In this document: one piece after another, positions 1-12,917 of the stretch | Numbering within the stretch: position 1 is the stretch's first letter | How the letters are laid out: every line of letters begins with the position of its first letter | Origin: Ceratobasidium sp. AG-K | Taxonomy: Eukaryota > Basidiomycota > Agaricomycetes > Cantharellales > Ceratobasidiaceae | Assembly: GCA_037039685.1 (NCBI GenBank) | Contig: JAWNGF010000001.1 | Coordinates: forward strand, 1,178,001 to 1,242,000 | Direction: 5' to 3' | DNA: 64,000 bases | Notes under the pieces: generated by a model | The model's database searches: none | Seen by the model: only the letters and a program-made list of their open reading frames with translations | Told to the model about the DNA's origin: nothing | Program-made: the position numbers and the translations under genes

Positions 1-2326
1 CGAGGGAGTCGCAGGCGCATTGGACGCGGGAGATAAATGCCGTGCGATCCACACTGGGGATTTGGGCACTGTCCGGCATCGCAGCGAGAACATCGCCCTT
101 TGCGCGCAATTCCACTTCAGCGAGGCGAATCATACTATGTCGACCGGGCTGGGCTGTTGGAACCCTGTCTTCGAAAATAATCTGCAATCCGCCGGACCAA
201 TAAACCCAGTGACGCCAAACTGCAGAGATATGGGGCATCGACGAGGTGGATAGACTCGGCAAAGGGCTCGCGGGAAGGGTCGCGACGAACATAAGGTCTG
301 TGGGTAAATTCCGAGTAGCCATGCAGCTCGAACTGTGGAACGCGAAGGTGGACACCCGCCAAGCTTGCGGTTTGTGGGCCATGATTATCCAAGCAGAAAA
401 GCATATTAAAGCCGCCAGTCTGGATATCAACAATTAATCGGGGTATATGCATAATAGACGACTTTGCCGGAGCTGGCTTTGGAGTTGACGGTGAGGCAAA
501 TCTTCTACTCAAGGCTTCCAGCGCCTGTAAGTCCTTCATTGTACCACTAACAACTAGAGGATCAAGTGTAGCTTCGATAACGAGAAGATATTGATTAGGA
601 TCCAGTCGAGTCGAAGGGATCCAAGAAGTGTTCAAAGCTCTAAGCACAAATCGGTCGAGAGTCAAAAGTGGAACCACGGTCTTCCCAGCCGAAGCCATCC
701 ACCCCAAAGTGGTTGCTCCCACCCCGGCCTCGAGAGCTAGCGCTTCACCTTTTTCTTGGATCATCGACTTCCCTAGCCATTTACGATGCAGTTCGTGTGA
801 CTCCGGGTTGCTAATCCCGCCTTTGGCAAAAATGCCGTTGACGATAAAGCGCAGGCGGTCTGGAAGATCGACTGTGGACGCATTGGCACTCGAACTGGTT
901 GTACATTCGAACCTCGGTAGCTGGAAATCAAAATTCTTGAACACTTCGGGAAGTTTCTGCGGTTGGTGAGCGATGATAAAACGGTTATGGTGCTCATGTT
1001 CTTACCAGCGTGCCCCTCTTTTTAGCCCGCTCTTGAAAACGACGGCGATACTACCCATTAGAAGTTAGCAACATTCCTTTCAAACTATTCAGAAGCTCCT
1101 TACGATTAGGATACGTGCCCTCGAGCCAGCCGATAGGATGGGAGAGATTGGAGATGTTGGGGACAGCGGCTCCTCCGATATTGTGTCTTCTGGGATGGGG
1201 TTCCTTTCTAGTCTTGTGCCTTCCGGAGCTAATACCTCCGAGACTCGGCGTGCCGAATTCAGGGCATTGTCAAGATCGACGGAAAGTTGTCCCAAGGCGA
1301 CGACCAGGTCCAAGCTCTGTCGCTCAAAGGCTGCTCGTCCAGGAATGAATCTAACGGAGCTCTCTAGTCGACTGGGTCCTTCAATTTTGAACACTGATAC
1401 TGCGGCAGGATCGGCGATAGTTCCGCTAGTGGTACCGTTTGCGGTTGACCTTGGTCGAAGCGTGCCTTCAACGTGGCCTATCTGGATGGAAGCGCCAGGA
1501 ATTATATTAGTTCGTCCCCAAGCGCGGTGCCAAGTTCGGTCCAAGCTTCCCCTAAGCCTGAGTTGCCAGTTGCCCATGCGAGTCAGTCGTCGCAAAGCTG
1601 AGACCTCGGCGTCCTCAGGCGGAGAGTGGTCCACCATTATCTCGAGTTCAGAGAACTCCACCCGGGTTGACAAGCGGACTTGTTCAATTGACACAGTGAG
1701 GTTGTCTGCTCTGGGCAAAGTCAACGTGGCACGATTGAGCTCGAAATCCACTGCTTGCATTAAAATCGGGAGGAACCGAATGACGGCGCGAAACGCGCAA
1801 CGAACAGGATACGGAAAACGGGCCGTAGTAGGCCATCAAGGTGGCGGGCCAACGATGGGGCGATTCGTTTTACAACAGTAAGTGGGGGGGCTACTGTGTC
1901 GTTGGCAGAATTGGTGAAAAGAGCAAAGTTCTGGATGCTGAACCTTGAGCGGCGAGAACGTAGGGAATGAGCATCGCGAGGAGGGGGAGGTTTTTTGAGC
2001 TGTAATGGAGCTGCTCGTGGTGACTCCTTTTCAAAAGATCTGCAGGTGACGTCCGTCGTTTGGATGCTGCAACGAAACGCAAACGAGCTGGAAGAATTAG
2101 GCCGGCGTCCAAAGGAAAGTCCAATGCGGCCTATTTCGACGACATGGGCTCCTCGATCAACCCGAATTCCACGTATAGACCGCAAGCTCACGGACTTGAC
2201 GGAGCACCCAGGAAGAAGTTGACGAACCAGGTAGGGGCCATGGAATCGGGCCGCAAGGTAAATCAAAGTGATGACGGCAATCCCAAGCAGGGAGGTAATT
2301 AGAAGAATAGACATTGTAGCTAACAA
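1..2326 (-). CDS. FMP27: FMP27/BLTP2-type bridge-like lipid transfer protein, N-terminal part (runs off the window)
   Basis: The N-terminus has a hydrophobic anchor (LLITSLLGIAVITLIYL) followed by a basic stretch and the motif VDFELNRATLTL, as in the fungal FMP27/Hobbit/SABRE family. These are very large ER-anchored, rod-like proteins that move lipid at membrane contact sites. I read exons at about 1-956, 1016-1050 and 1104-2326, with introns at 957-1015 and 1051-1103. The start is the ATG at 2326; a second in-frame ATG at 2314 is equally possible. Only the first few hundred of probably more than 2,500 residues are present, because the gene continues beyond base 1. Near 1793-1800 the frame carrying the anchor (ending ILFVARF) and the frame carrying AVIRFLPILMQAVDF do not join; adding one base restores a continuous family-like protein. 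The same type of defect recurs in other genes here, so I favour a sequence error over a pseudogene. The family call is by recognition. Confidence 0.75.
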
Positions 2327-2783
2327 CAGAAAAGGTATGCTCAGCTTTCACTACTACGGCCAGCATGAGGACTTACGAAAAGTATCTGTACTATAAGTAA
2401 ACCGACTGGGGGGCTCAAGACGCTCCGCCACGCCTACCGGGCGCTTAGTCCCTTCGCACTACAATTATACGCCAGAAATAAAGCAGTAGAATCTATTAAT
2501 CGCTTGGCTATGAGGGGCAATCCAGGCGCGCCGTCAGAGGTTCGTCAAGGTGTGGATGAAGTCGGTTGGTAAAGTTAATCGACGGGGGTAAACACTGACA
2601 TCCAGTGACATAATCGAGGGCGGGAATGATTATTTGCAATTCAATCGGGTGGCGAAACGCGCGTCAGTCATCTTCCGCGCCTAGCATTTCAACCGCGGGC
2701 CAGCTATTGCGAACAGGATCAAGTCCTCTGGAACGTATAATATATGTAGTAATCGGTACGTGTGCAACTGTAAGTACATTTTC
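2327..2783. other. Intergenic stretch between FMP27 and the polymerase gene
   Basis: It lies upstream of FMP27 and downstream of the polymerase epsilon subunit gene, so it should hold the FMP27 promoter and the polymerase 3'UTR. I see no convincing gene, repeat or RNA structure. Confidence 0.5.
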
Positions 2784-4919
2784 TCAATCATCATCGAGGT
2801 CGAGCTCGGAAGGCTCGCTAATCTTGTCCTGGGGAAGCCACATCGAGAACCCATATGAGGACCCAAGGAAGGAGCCCGGGTTAAACACATGGCATCCCTC
2901 GTAAGTGAGCTCGTACCGCTCGTATTTATCCGCTAATACAAGCTTTCGTTGTTATCAGCACTTACATCCTATGCGCATTATTTGTGACGTACCGCTGTGG
3001 GCATGGGATACAACCGAAGGGATTGGTCGAACTCCCAAAGCGTAGGCTGAATAGATAACGAGATCGGAGATAGATGTGCTTGGTCCAGCATTGTTTGAAC
3101 AAGCTATTGGAAAAGATGAATGAGATACTACACCATGGTCAGCGGCACAAGTGACCCACATATTTCTTAAGGTCGCCATCTCCAACGGCCCGTTTGATAC
3201 CTACGAGATTGCGCAGCATCCGACTCATCATGTCCTCACGAAATACGACTATCTCTTGAGAAAAGAACTTTATTCGGCACGGGTTCGACGTAAAGTGCAC
3301 ACGAGGCACCCGAGCTCGAATTTTGGCCGTAAACGTTTCCGGTATACTAGGCCGTGGAAGAGTTGAAGATCCCCATGGATCCAATGGCCCAGGCACAAAT
3401 ACGAAGTGAGACTTTTCTATAATTGATCGATATTCAGGCGACGATAGGAGGTCAGCGAGAGCGTCAAAGTGCTCTGGCAGAGTGTTAGCGGACTACCAGA
3501 GGGTATATGCGAGTGGCCAACCTGTATAACGAACAAGTGCGTCCCCAGAACCTTGGCCAATGCCTCGAGTGGTAAAGTTACCACACAGTACAAACAAAAG
3601 GGGTATCCATTCTTGCTCTAAGCAAGTTTGAAGTAGCTTGTGGAGTCCCAAAGTAGTTCGGGGGTGGTCCAGCCAAAGGTCTGAAATCACAACGAATGAG
3701 GGCCTGTCAAGTCGTTGCATGCGCGTCTCTAGTTTGGCCTAGGCGACGATCAGTGATGTGCAATCCAGAATTGCCAACAATATGCTTACTTCCTCAACTA
3801 GCGTAGTAGCGCCCTTTCCAAGGAAGTCGATATGACCAAAAACCGACCTAGGTTAATCAAAAACAATATCCCACAAAAGTCCATGGTGTCTAACTTACCT
3901 CGCAACTTCGCGTTTCTCGCTCGGAGGGTGACCGATGGCTTCTACGCTAAGCGTTTCTTCGTCCGTATAAATCCCTTCGCATAAAACCATTGATCCCTCG
4001 GTAAATAACCCCTCACATGGGCCCTGCTCTTGTGTTTCAGAATGTACACGCCGGTAAAAAATGTGTGTTTTGCCTACTGTGTCACTGATATCCAACTCAA
4101 CCCTCCCTTCCAGATCTTCAAGGCACAACTTCCCATCCGGCGAATGAGCTAGCATTCCAAAAAGCATAAACGCTTCTCCAGCTCGTCCAAGGAGATTTTT
4201 TGTCGTAGTCAGCTAGTGTCCCTGGTCAGAAACTAGGAGTATGCAGGAACATCCAACCAAACGCACCTTGAGATAGCTATCCCGATCCTTACCCGGAACT
4301 GCAGGAGGCGAGAAATGCTCGTTTCGTAAAATAACTTGCTTGATAATATTATATCGATCCCGAAGGAACTGTGCCCGAGATGTCGGAGACCCTCCAATGC
4401 TAGGTTTATTCGGCGCTCTATAAAGCACAAGTCAATCTCAGTCCAGCTCGAAAAGTAATTCCAATACTTTTCAAAGGCCTTACGATCGCTGTTGAATATC
4501 CACCAAGGCATATCGAACGCATTAATAACATGCAGATAGTGATCTGGATTTACATCCTCGTCGTCGACGTCTTGAGTCGCTCCCCCTTCAGCACCGAGTT
4601 GCATCATTTCATAGATTCGCTCCAATATCTCGGTAGAAACAATTGAGGTAGCGTCTGTGGGAGGTCAGGTTCTTTCGACTATTGCTGAATTAATCGACTT
4701 ACCATCGCGTTTCATATAAGCTTTAGCGATGTACTCCAGCGATTCCTGCACTTCATCATCCGGAATCTGGTGTTTGTCTATAATCTTCTCGAGGAATGCG
4801 ATCGCCTCTGTTGTTAGAGAGAGGGAATATTTCCGAGTGAAGACCTGCGTCTGCTCAGGCCTATGTTACTTTAGAGATTATGGTCCTACCTGAACCATTC
4901 CAGCGCGTCTCGAACTCAT
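2784..4919 (-). CDS. DPB2: DNA polymerase epsilon subunit B (Dpb2/POLE2)
   Basis: Second subunit of the leading-strand replicative polymerase; it links Pol epsilon to the CMG helicase and acts in the nucleus. The protein starts [10 protein letters not shown] at 4919 and is interrupted by a phase-matched intron right after that short first exon. Diagnostic blocks follow in order: [19 protein letters not shown] (middle), [19 protein letters not shown] and GRVELDIS (OB-fold region), [10 protein letters not shown] and LLFVLCGNF (calcineurin-like phosphoesterase fold, catalytically dead in this family), [32 protein letters not shown] with [12 protein letters not shown], and the C-terminal [10 protein letters not shown]. 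It ends in an acidic tail at 2784. Several introns are present; one splits the KAFEK...APNKP region near 4400-4470 and joins in frame. Size matches the roughly 530-residue family. It is intact as far as I can read. Confidence 0.9.
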
Positions 4920-6431
4920 GATGTCGTTGAATCAATTATTAGGCAAACGGGTATAGTGGAGGTAGAGTATTCATCCAATTACGATCACATGACCGCGTCA
5001 AGCATCTCGTTTGAAATTTCTGTGCCATGTCGTCCAAAAGAATGAGGTCTATTACTTTCATTATTAATATGTCGGTGTGTATGGTGTTATCTTTCATGCT
5101 TCTCTAAACAGATCACCATGTCATTCCACAAGATCTTACCGTACTGCTACAGTTTCAACAATTCTTGACAAACCGGAGGTAGATTAGGAATGTTTAACGC
5201 AATTGGAACTCCTCTTGAGCGCAGAGGAGACAACTTTGATGTCAATCCAGGTACCATACCACTGTTGGGGTTTGCAGTATTTGTGCGTAGCTTTTCGGAC
5301 GCTCGATCACCGCACGAGACCAGTGGAAGGGTACCTGTATGCGTGCAATGTGATGCACTTACGTAGGAAAAGCTCAGATGATGCTCTTCACTTCAAATGA
5401 GTTGGCATAGATTGTCCCAAGGCCACGCCGGAGTAAGTTAATTTCTGAAGTTACAAATCGACCACAAACGAGGCATCCAATGACCCGCCGCGCACGGTCC
5501 ACAAATCAGAATGACTCGTTCAGTGCACCGACACACCCCAACGCACAGACCACCTTGCGCAAGTATATCAAGGAGAGGAACGCAACCTGGGTTCCTCACC
5601 ACTCTGGCCTTCTGGCTTAGATCAAGTGTAGTATCTGTTCTTTTAGTCTTAATCGACTAAACGCTGGCACCGCCAGCTAATTCGATTATTCAATTTTTGC
5701 CACCCGGGTCGTTGCTCCTCTGCTCGCATGAGCGGCGATGAGATGACCTTGCCATTACAGTACTGGCTCGCGTCGTCGCGGGATTATTTTTTTCTTTTGT
5801 GGGGACAGGGCCTAACCCTAATCGCCGGTGGCTCAACTCCTGAAGGCCCCATCGACCAAGCGTTCACGCCTTACAGTGAATTGGGCTTTACGGTTCGAGA
5901 TTTGTGTTGCCAAGTTTACGAGGCGCAAGACGCATATAGTTATACCTGCTGATTTGGCTGTTGGATTTTGGCGCATTTAATGACTTGAATGGATATACCG
6001 GTTACTGAAACAGTGATCAGCAGGCTCAGGATCAATTCATTCTTGAAGCTGCCTTCCAGGAGTGTAATGTTCTAATTGGGACACAGTGACTGGCAAGTGG
6101 CGGCAATCACAATCATTACTTTCATCGTATATTGTCCCCACGACAGCGACGCGTAAACACGCAATTTCACTAATTTTGCCTGTCTCCATACCTTCCAAAC
6201 AATCTACGACGACGAGCAGAGACGTGACGCGCATATGGAGTGAGATAGGTGACACCTGTATAAAATTCCCAAGCGTCAGCACGATAGCCTATGAACCGAA
6301 CAAAGCCAGGGAGGAATCATATTAGATCAAGCTTTACACTTCAACGGATCCCAGCATAGTAATGCAGGTTCCTCGCACCACTATTATAATCATACGAGAA
6401 AGGAAAACGGGTCGAATATGTCTCACCTTGA
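4920..6431. other. Intergenic region, no recognised gene
   Basis: About 1.5 kb between the polymerase subunit start and the COX18 3' end. Only short unconnected reading frames occur, the longest being 74 codons at 5728-5952, which matches no family I know and has no flanking splice signals that extend it. It should contain the DPB2 promoter close to 4920. Confidence 0.4.
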
Positions 6432-7550
6432 TCAAGCCCGTTTAGTCGGACGCGCAGAGGTACGACTACTCGCAACATTAGGCGTGGTCGCGGGCTGAGC
6501 GCGCTCGATCGCCGGCTGCTTTTTCCCAAATTGAATAAACGCTAGTCGCTCAAGGAATGTATACGAAGCCGACGTCAACCAGTAGAGAACTACAGCCTAC
6601 CAGAATCGATAAGAAGGAACCTCGCACCAAACAAACCCACTCACCCCAGGAGACTGCATAGCCACCCAAATAAACAATATGGAAACACCTCTCAACCCGT
6701 TTTCCAGTCCCGAAACTAGACTCGACATGCGCGGCTGCTCAGTCAACGTCTCCCCTTCTGTGCCCTTGTCCGGTACCGCTTTGGGAGTTTTAATTGGACG
6801 GGAAAGTCGCCCGAGTTCAATATTGGAGAACATGATGAGGCCGACTGCGATCGGGAGTATGCCGGTGGGGTCGACTTGAGATAGAGATGTGAGAGATAGG
6901 AAGGATTCAGTCGCGAGTGGGTTGGTAGCTAGGTTTCCTGCGAGGGCGGCTTGTCGGATCGATGCGGTGGTCAAAACAAAGAGCGGGGCGTGGACTGCGA
7001 AAGGGAGGAGCATGGTAGGCAGTGGAGAGCACCGGTGGACCTTGTTGAGCTCTTTGATTTTTGCCACTTGCTAGACAGGTAAGACTACGTCGCACGGGTG
7101 GATGGGATGGGATCTCACCAGTCGACTCATTTCCTCTCGGTACTCTTCATAGGGCTTTCGTCGCGCGCGAATGCTTTCCCGACCTCGACTTTTGTCTTTT
7201 CTCGCCATGCTTTGAGTTCAGGTCCTACGACGTGTTCACGGCGGTGTGCCCGTGCCCTACTCTTGACACATGTAAGCGACAGAAGAGACCATCGAGCAAG
7301 TACTCACCCAAAACGCCATCGGCAAAGTTATACACACCCGTAGAGCCAGAGTGATCCCGATGATAGCACATGAATAAGGAGGTATCGACTCGGGTAGAGG
7401 GAACGATGAGATGATGTGCCCCGTTTCTATAATACCGTTCGCAAGGGGCTCCAATATGGATAGATGGCGGCGTTGGAAGGCATGATGTTTGGGTATGCCC
7501 AGAGCACGGGTTTGGCTGGACCTCGCACGTAGGGCTGTGCGGGCTAACAT
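6432..7550 (-). CDS. COX18: Mitochondrial inner-membrane insertase of the Oxa1/YidC family, COX18-like
   Basis: Cox18 inserts the C-terminal tail of Cox2 across the mitochondrial inner membrane during cytochrome oxidase assembly. The start at 7550 gives an Arg/Ser-rich presequence (MLARTALRARSSQTRALG), then IIGITLALRVCITLPMAFW as the first conserved membrane segment. The next exon has HVVGPELKAWREK, then YEEYREEMSRL, KIKELNKVHRCSPLP (conserved matrix loop), two more hydrophobic segments, and a last exon YWLTSASYTFLERLAF ending at 6432. Introns: about 46 nt after AFW (acceptor CAAG), one after MSRL, and one after AMQSPG. The frame of VVGPELK does not connect to that of YEEYREEM; one base is missing near the run of three G (plus strand) at 7152-7154. 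A 35-nt intron could bridge it but is shorter than every other intron here. A sequence error is the likelier cause. Other Oxa1 paralogues cannot be excluded, but the loop and short C-terminus favour COX18. Confidence 0.8.
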
Positions 7551-8231
7551 GAGTGGTCGGGCAGGCGGTGGGTGTGGTCAAGAAGAAATCCTCCAAGCGC
7601 TGGCGGCTATCGGAAATTTCATTTCAATCTGCATCTTCCCGCGAGCCGATTGAGCGTGATCGAGGCATGACGGCCGATTTGCGCCTTTGAGCGACCTAAC
7701 ATGCTCACGGGAGATACGCGAGCGCTAGAACTTCTACGATTCTCCAGTTCGACGTGGAGCTTTTGTTATGAGTAATGCACGACGTGTGATTGAACGTTGA
7801 ACTAGTGATACGGTAAACTGAAGGACTTGCAATTTCGTAGCCCTTTCGTTCGGTGAGGCAACTCAATAGTGCCATGATCGCTACCCTAGGTTTCGAATCT
7901 ATCTTCCAGTAAGGGGATGGAGTGGGCCGGGGTCGATCAGCAAGCGCCCATGTAGGTCATTGGCCAAGTCACGTGAGCTTCGGACCCATACTCCGGAAGC
8001 AAGACCTCCCGTCGGGGACATCGTATACGGCACTCAAGACTCAAGACACAGCGACCAAGTGAGTATTGACGGTATTGAAAAGTGCTAAATGCGTTGGAGT
8101 CGATGAGAGATGGCCGGAGACGACATAAAAATTAGCCGAGGGGGATGTGACGGTGGATGGGTTGGATTTTTGTGGATGGATGGATTATGCCCGAGTCATT
8201 CAAGTCCGACACGAGCTGACTTGTACTGTAG
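7551..8231. promoter_or_regulatory. Divergent promoter region of COX18 and RPL6, with an RPL6 5'UTR intron
   Basis: The two genes are transcribed away from each other. The last 173 bases (8059-8231) look like a 5'UTR intron of the ribosomal gene: a GTGAGT donor follows CCAA at 8059 and a TGTAG acceptor lies directly before the ATG at 8232. No TATA box was obvious. Confidence 0.5.
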
Positions 8232-9009
8232 ATGGCACGCACCAAGGATAGCCGCGCCTCTCTCCCCACCCGCCGCGGCCTCAAGGGCAGCAAAATCGCT
8301 GCCAAAGAATCCGGCCCCGAGCATAAGGAGGTCAAGGTCGGCGGCGCCAAGAACGGCGAGACCCGCCTCGTACCTACCTCGAAAGCTTCCCGCTACTACC
8401 CCGGTGAAGACACCCGCGTCCACCGCAAGACCCCCAAAACAGTCGGCGCTACCAAGCTGCGCGACAGCATTACCCCCGGCACCGTCCTTATCTTGCTCGC
8501 CGGAAGGTTCAGGGGCAAGCGAGTGGTCTTTTTGAAGCAGTTGGAGAGTGGCCTCTTGCTCGTCACTGGCCCCTACAAGGTCAACGGCGTCCCACTGAGG
8601 AGGGTGAACCAGGCATATGTGATTGCTACTTCGACAAAGATTGATTTGGCAAGCGTCACGGTGAGTTCCTTGATTCTCGCTATCCTATACTATGCTAACG
8701 AATCGGTTAGATTGACGAGAAGCTCAACGACTCGTACTTTGCCAAGGCCGCAAAGACCAACTCCAAGGACAAGGAGTCCGAGTTCTTCTCCGAGGGCAAG
8801 CCCAAGCCCAAGGAGGCCTACCCCGAGGCCAAGGCTTCGGACCAGAAGACCATCGACCAGGCTGTTTTGGCGGAGATCAAGAAGACTGAAAACTTGTCCA
8901 AGTACTTGAAGGCGAGCTTTGGACTTTCGAAGGGCCAGGTACGTCTCCTCGTCTATCCTCAAGGACAAAGCTAACCCCCATCTAGTTCCCTCACCTGTTG
9001 ACCTTCTAA
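8232..9009 (+). CDS. RPL6: 60S ribosomal protein L6 (eL6)
   Basis: Component of the large cytosolic ribosomal subunit. Exons are 8232-8660, 8711-8938 and 8986-9009, giving about 226 residues. Family signatures: a basic N-terminus ([12 protein letters not shown]), [31 protein letters not shown] followed by [39 protein letters not shown], then FFSEGKP and the C-terminal [18 protein letters not shown]. All three exons join in frame. The codon usage is strongly C-ending, as expected for a highly expressed gene. The ATG directly follows the acceptor of a probable leader intron, an arrangement common for ribosomal protein genes. Confidence 0.95.
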
Positions 9010-9425
9010 GGGGGGAGGATAACAGCTGGGCAGACGGGGCTGGGAGGTTCCATTGTACTTTTGTTGGAGGTCTGGGTCGCACATGCCTCGTATGCTTTTT
9101 CGCCTCATCAAAGCCATGTATGATTCTCTTCTCCCTCGGATTGAGCAATGGATCCGAGTACACATTTATGCGACACTTTATGCACGGTAATTTAGAATGA
9201 TGCTTTCGCTTTGAAGATCTACCCGTCCGCCTTAAGTTTTGAAATCGAGTTCACGTGAAGAGAACTCGAGATGAACTGCTTTATCCCCTTTTGGTAGGTG
9301 CCGACGCTTCACGAATGACGATGGGGGCTGGGGAAGGCGGCGAAGTGGGGTCATGGGGTGGTCCTTGTGGGGTTTATAAAGCTCGCTATGGGTAAGTCTC
9401 TGGATGTCTTTCACCTGCTGTTGAA
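9010..9425. other. Intergenic region between RPL6 and the GH92 gene
   Basis: RPL6 3'UTR followed by the promoter of the mannosidase. A 60-codon minus-strand frame at 9232-9414 has no recognisable feature and is probably chance. I see no RNA gene. Confidence 0.4.
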
Positions 9426-12400
9426 ATGGTGGGATGGAATGCGATTGGATTGTATGCGCTCACCCTTGCCGGGCCTGTCTTTGGCCAAGCAAGTCAGGCG
9501 GACGATCTCGCTTCAAAAGTGAATTTGTTTATAGGAACCACATCCAAGGGAGTTGCTAGGTGTGTACTCCTGCATGTGTACTACGTGCTGTGACCTTGCT
9601 GCAGTGGACATGTCTTTCCCGGAGCTACGATCCCTCATGGCATGATCAAAGCCGGCCTCGACACCGACTCGCCCGACAGAGTGAGTATTGCGTCATAAAC
9701 CACTAGGTATTCCATCTGATCAGTCCCTTCTAGCATGCAGGCTACGACAGAAACATATCATATAACGCAACCGGGTTCAGCCAACTTCACGATACCGGCA
9801 CAGGCGGAGTATGTCTTCCAAATGTATTGACCAACTTCCACTCATTAGTCGATTAATACAGGGCTATCCATTATCCAACTTCAAAATCTGGCCATTCGCA
9901 TCATGCAAACGTTTCAGCGAATGCCCAACCTCGATTTCCGGACGCAAACTTCGGCGCCAACCCCTCAAAGACGGCTCGTCCCCCGACATTGCCGAACCAG
10001 GGTACTTTGCCACCAAACTCAAATCTGGAGTCCAAGTCGAATTGACGTCTACCCGTCGAGCGGCGCTGCACCGGTATACGTTCCCCAAGAGCTCGAAACG
10101 GCCCCGGATCCTTGTAGACATCAGTGAGTATCTCCGTCGTTTAATCATCACGTACTGATTATCGGGGAATAGCAAACGACGGACAACAATCCGCCTCGGA
10201 GCCGTTCACACTTATAGACCCAACCACCGGCCGAACCAAAGGCGGCGCCTCGTTCGCAGCGTCGTTTGGTCCAGGAAGGTACCGCGCGTACGTATGCGTC
10301 GATGTCAGGGGCGACGGATTTAGCTCCAATGTCACCGAGTATGGAGTTTGGCAGGGTAACTCGGCGGTCCAAAATACCGTCAAGTTGTCACAACTCTATC
10401 TCGGTATGCATATATGTTACGCACCAACGTCATCTTGCTGAGTTTTATGGTCTAGGTGCGGTGAACGAAGCCGGGTCGTTGACTACCTACTCGCCCTCGG
10501 GAGGATCCACTACGACTCTGCTCGTTCGCGTCGGAGTGTCTTTTATCTCGACTGACCAAGCTTGTACTAGCGCTGAGGAAGAAATTCCTGATTTCGATTT
10601 TGCAAGGGTCCGAGCCGAGAGTCGAGCCAAGTGGAATGATTTGCTAGGAAGGGTGCGAGTCGATGAAGAGAATGTTGACAAGAACACGACGGCCCTGTTG
10701 TATTCGTCGGTGGGTCAAACAACTAATCGTTGTTTTTTTCTGATAGAATTTTAGATTTATCGTACGGCTATCGTACCTGCGAATTGTAAGTCCATCTTGA
10801 GATCCTTTTAATTTACTGAAGGACCGTCCCTTTCAGATACTGGAGATAACCCGCGATGGAATTCAAGTGCGCCATATTTTGACTCTTATTACTGCAATGT
10901 ATGCATCCCTCCAATTTCAGCTAACATTAGCACTAAAGTTTGCCCGCAGTGGGATTCGTAAGGTCACTTAGCGCGTTGAAAGGTGATAGCACTGACTTGT
11001 CCAAGCTATCGGACTCTGTACCCTTGGTAAGCAGCTCATAATATGCATTAAAACGGGTCTCATGTGTATTTAGGTATGCAATGACAGACCCTAGAACACT
11101 CGCCCAAGTCGTCGAGGCCCAAATTGATATTTGGAGGCACGAAGGTATGTAAGTGAATGATTCCAACTCCAATAAAAACTATAACATGATATTTGATGAG
11201 GATGGCTTCCCGAATGCCGGGGTGCGACGGTTCAGCAATACATCCAGGGCTCTAGTAGTATGATCATATCTATTCCTTGTTGATAGGAACTATAATGATC
11301 TCCACAGATGCGGATCCAATCCTAGCAGAATACTTCATCAAGTAAGTTCCCAGCATCTATCGGGCGCGATTGCTAACAAAACGACCACAGGTGGGGCAAA
11401 CACTCGACGGAACTAGGCGTAAATGTGGACGACCTTTACTCAGCTCTAATCACTGATGCCGAAAAGCAACCAGAAGACTGGAACCTTCAAGGTCGCCAGA
11501 CTGAAGTGTGGAAGCAGTATGGTAAGCCCCAACACAAGTGCCATGGCTTGGTTACCAACTTGAACAGGTTACGTCCCTTGTGATATCTGGGAACCTTCTG
11601 GTGCCAATACGAAACAAGCGTCACGGAGCGTTGAGGTAGACTAGCGTCGCTGTGGTCGATATATGCGCTTCTGACGCTAAGAATGCAGTATGCGTTTGGG
11701 GACTTTTGTATTTCACAAGTCGCAAAGGCACTCAATAAGACGGAAGACTACGAAAAGGTGAGTGGTATGTGGTTGACTACCGTCAGATTTTTAACTTCAT
11801 AGTAGTATTCCAAAAGAGCCTCCAACTTTATCAACAGCTGGGACCCCACCGTTTCCATTGGGGGCCACCATGGGTTCATTCAGAACCGATACGCAAATGG
11901 AACATTCAACTTCACAGACCCTCGCCATTGCTCGATACACGACCCTCTCGAGTCAACCTGTTATCTAAATGCCGTCAACACCGACGGATTTTACGAATCA
12001 TCGCCGATAGTAGTAATGTTATTCAGTCAACTCGGTATACAGAATGCTGATAAATGTCGTAGTATTCTCAGGTAGCACTTTTCTCGCCCACACATGGAGC
12101 GTGCCTGACCAAATATAATCCAGTACGTCCCTCATGACAATGCCAAACTCGTAGAACTTCAAGGCGGCAAGGATAAATTTGCACAGAGGCTCGATTGGAT
12201 CTTTGAACAAGTGCGCCGAACACCAGACTGGAGCTTGGCTGACATTGGTCGTTGTAGGGCTACTTCGAAGTCTCAAACGAGCCATCGCAGCAAATGCCAT
12301 TCATGTGGGTCCCATGCATGTATCCATGTTTAGTGCCAATGACTTATCATGACTCTAGGTATCACTACGCGGGCCAACCCGCCAAATCTACGAAACGGAG

Positions 12401-12917
12401 CAGAGACGTTATATCACGGTTCTATAATCTCACGGACACTGGTATTCCAGGTGAGTTTAAACGAGTAAATATTGTTTTATTGCTAATAAAAACTCTAGGC
12501 AACGATGACTCTGGTAGGTTTCACAGTTCAAAAAAGCGTTTGCTTAATCAACGCTCGATACTAGGTGCTATGGCGAGCTTTGCAGCGTTCTATTTACTTG
12601 GGATGTACCCACTTCCTGCAACACGTCAGATACTTATCTCTTCGCCATGGTTCCCCTCCGTCAATATCACAAACAGTTACACAACTGCCACGACAACTAT
12701 CAACGCGATCGGATTCGAAGGCAACTCCAAATCACCGGTATATGTGCAAAACGTGACAGTCAATGGGCAAGCCTGGAAATCACGGTGTTGGCTCGATTGG
12801 GACGTGTTTGAAGCGGGAGGGATAGTGGAACTGTACTTAGGGACCGATGATGGCTTAAGTTGTGGGGATGGAGCAGACGCGCTACCCGCCTCTCTGTCTA
12901 CCGGAGGCTACAATTAA
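9426..12917 (+). CDS. Secreted glycoside hydrolase family 92 alpha-mannosidase
   Basis: GH92 enzymes are calcium-dependent, inverting exo-alpha-mannosidases. The start ATG at 9426 begins a hydrophobic signal peptide ending near VFGQASQ, so the product is probably secreted. Markers in order: NLFIGTTSKG and GHVFPGATIPHGM (N-terminal sandwich), DTDSPDR, HAGYDRNISYNATGFSQLHD with GTGG, LDWIFEQ, GYFEVSNEPSQQMPFM with YHYAGQP (catalytic cleft; the NEP glutamate is the usual proton donor), and the C-terminal AMASFAAFYLLGMYPLP followed by ISSPWFPSVNITN and an Ig-like tail ending GGYN. At least a dozen introns split the gene; those I checked, for example ATG split as AT|G before YHYAGQP, keep frame. 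Several Asn-X-Ser/Thr sites suit a secreted glycoprotein. Expected size is about 750-800 residues. Confidence 0.88.

Noticed and set aside
5728..5952. 74-codon plus-strand frame
   Set aside because: No family resemblance, no splice extension, isolated in a gap.
7152..7215. 35-nt intron that would reconcile the COX18 frames
   Set aside because: Shorter than any other intron seen here, lacks a branch-point-like sequence, and would remove conserved matrix-loop residues.
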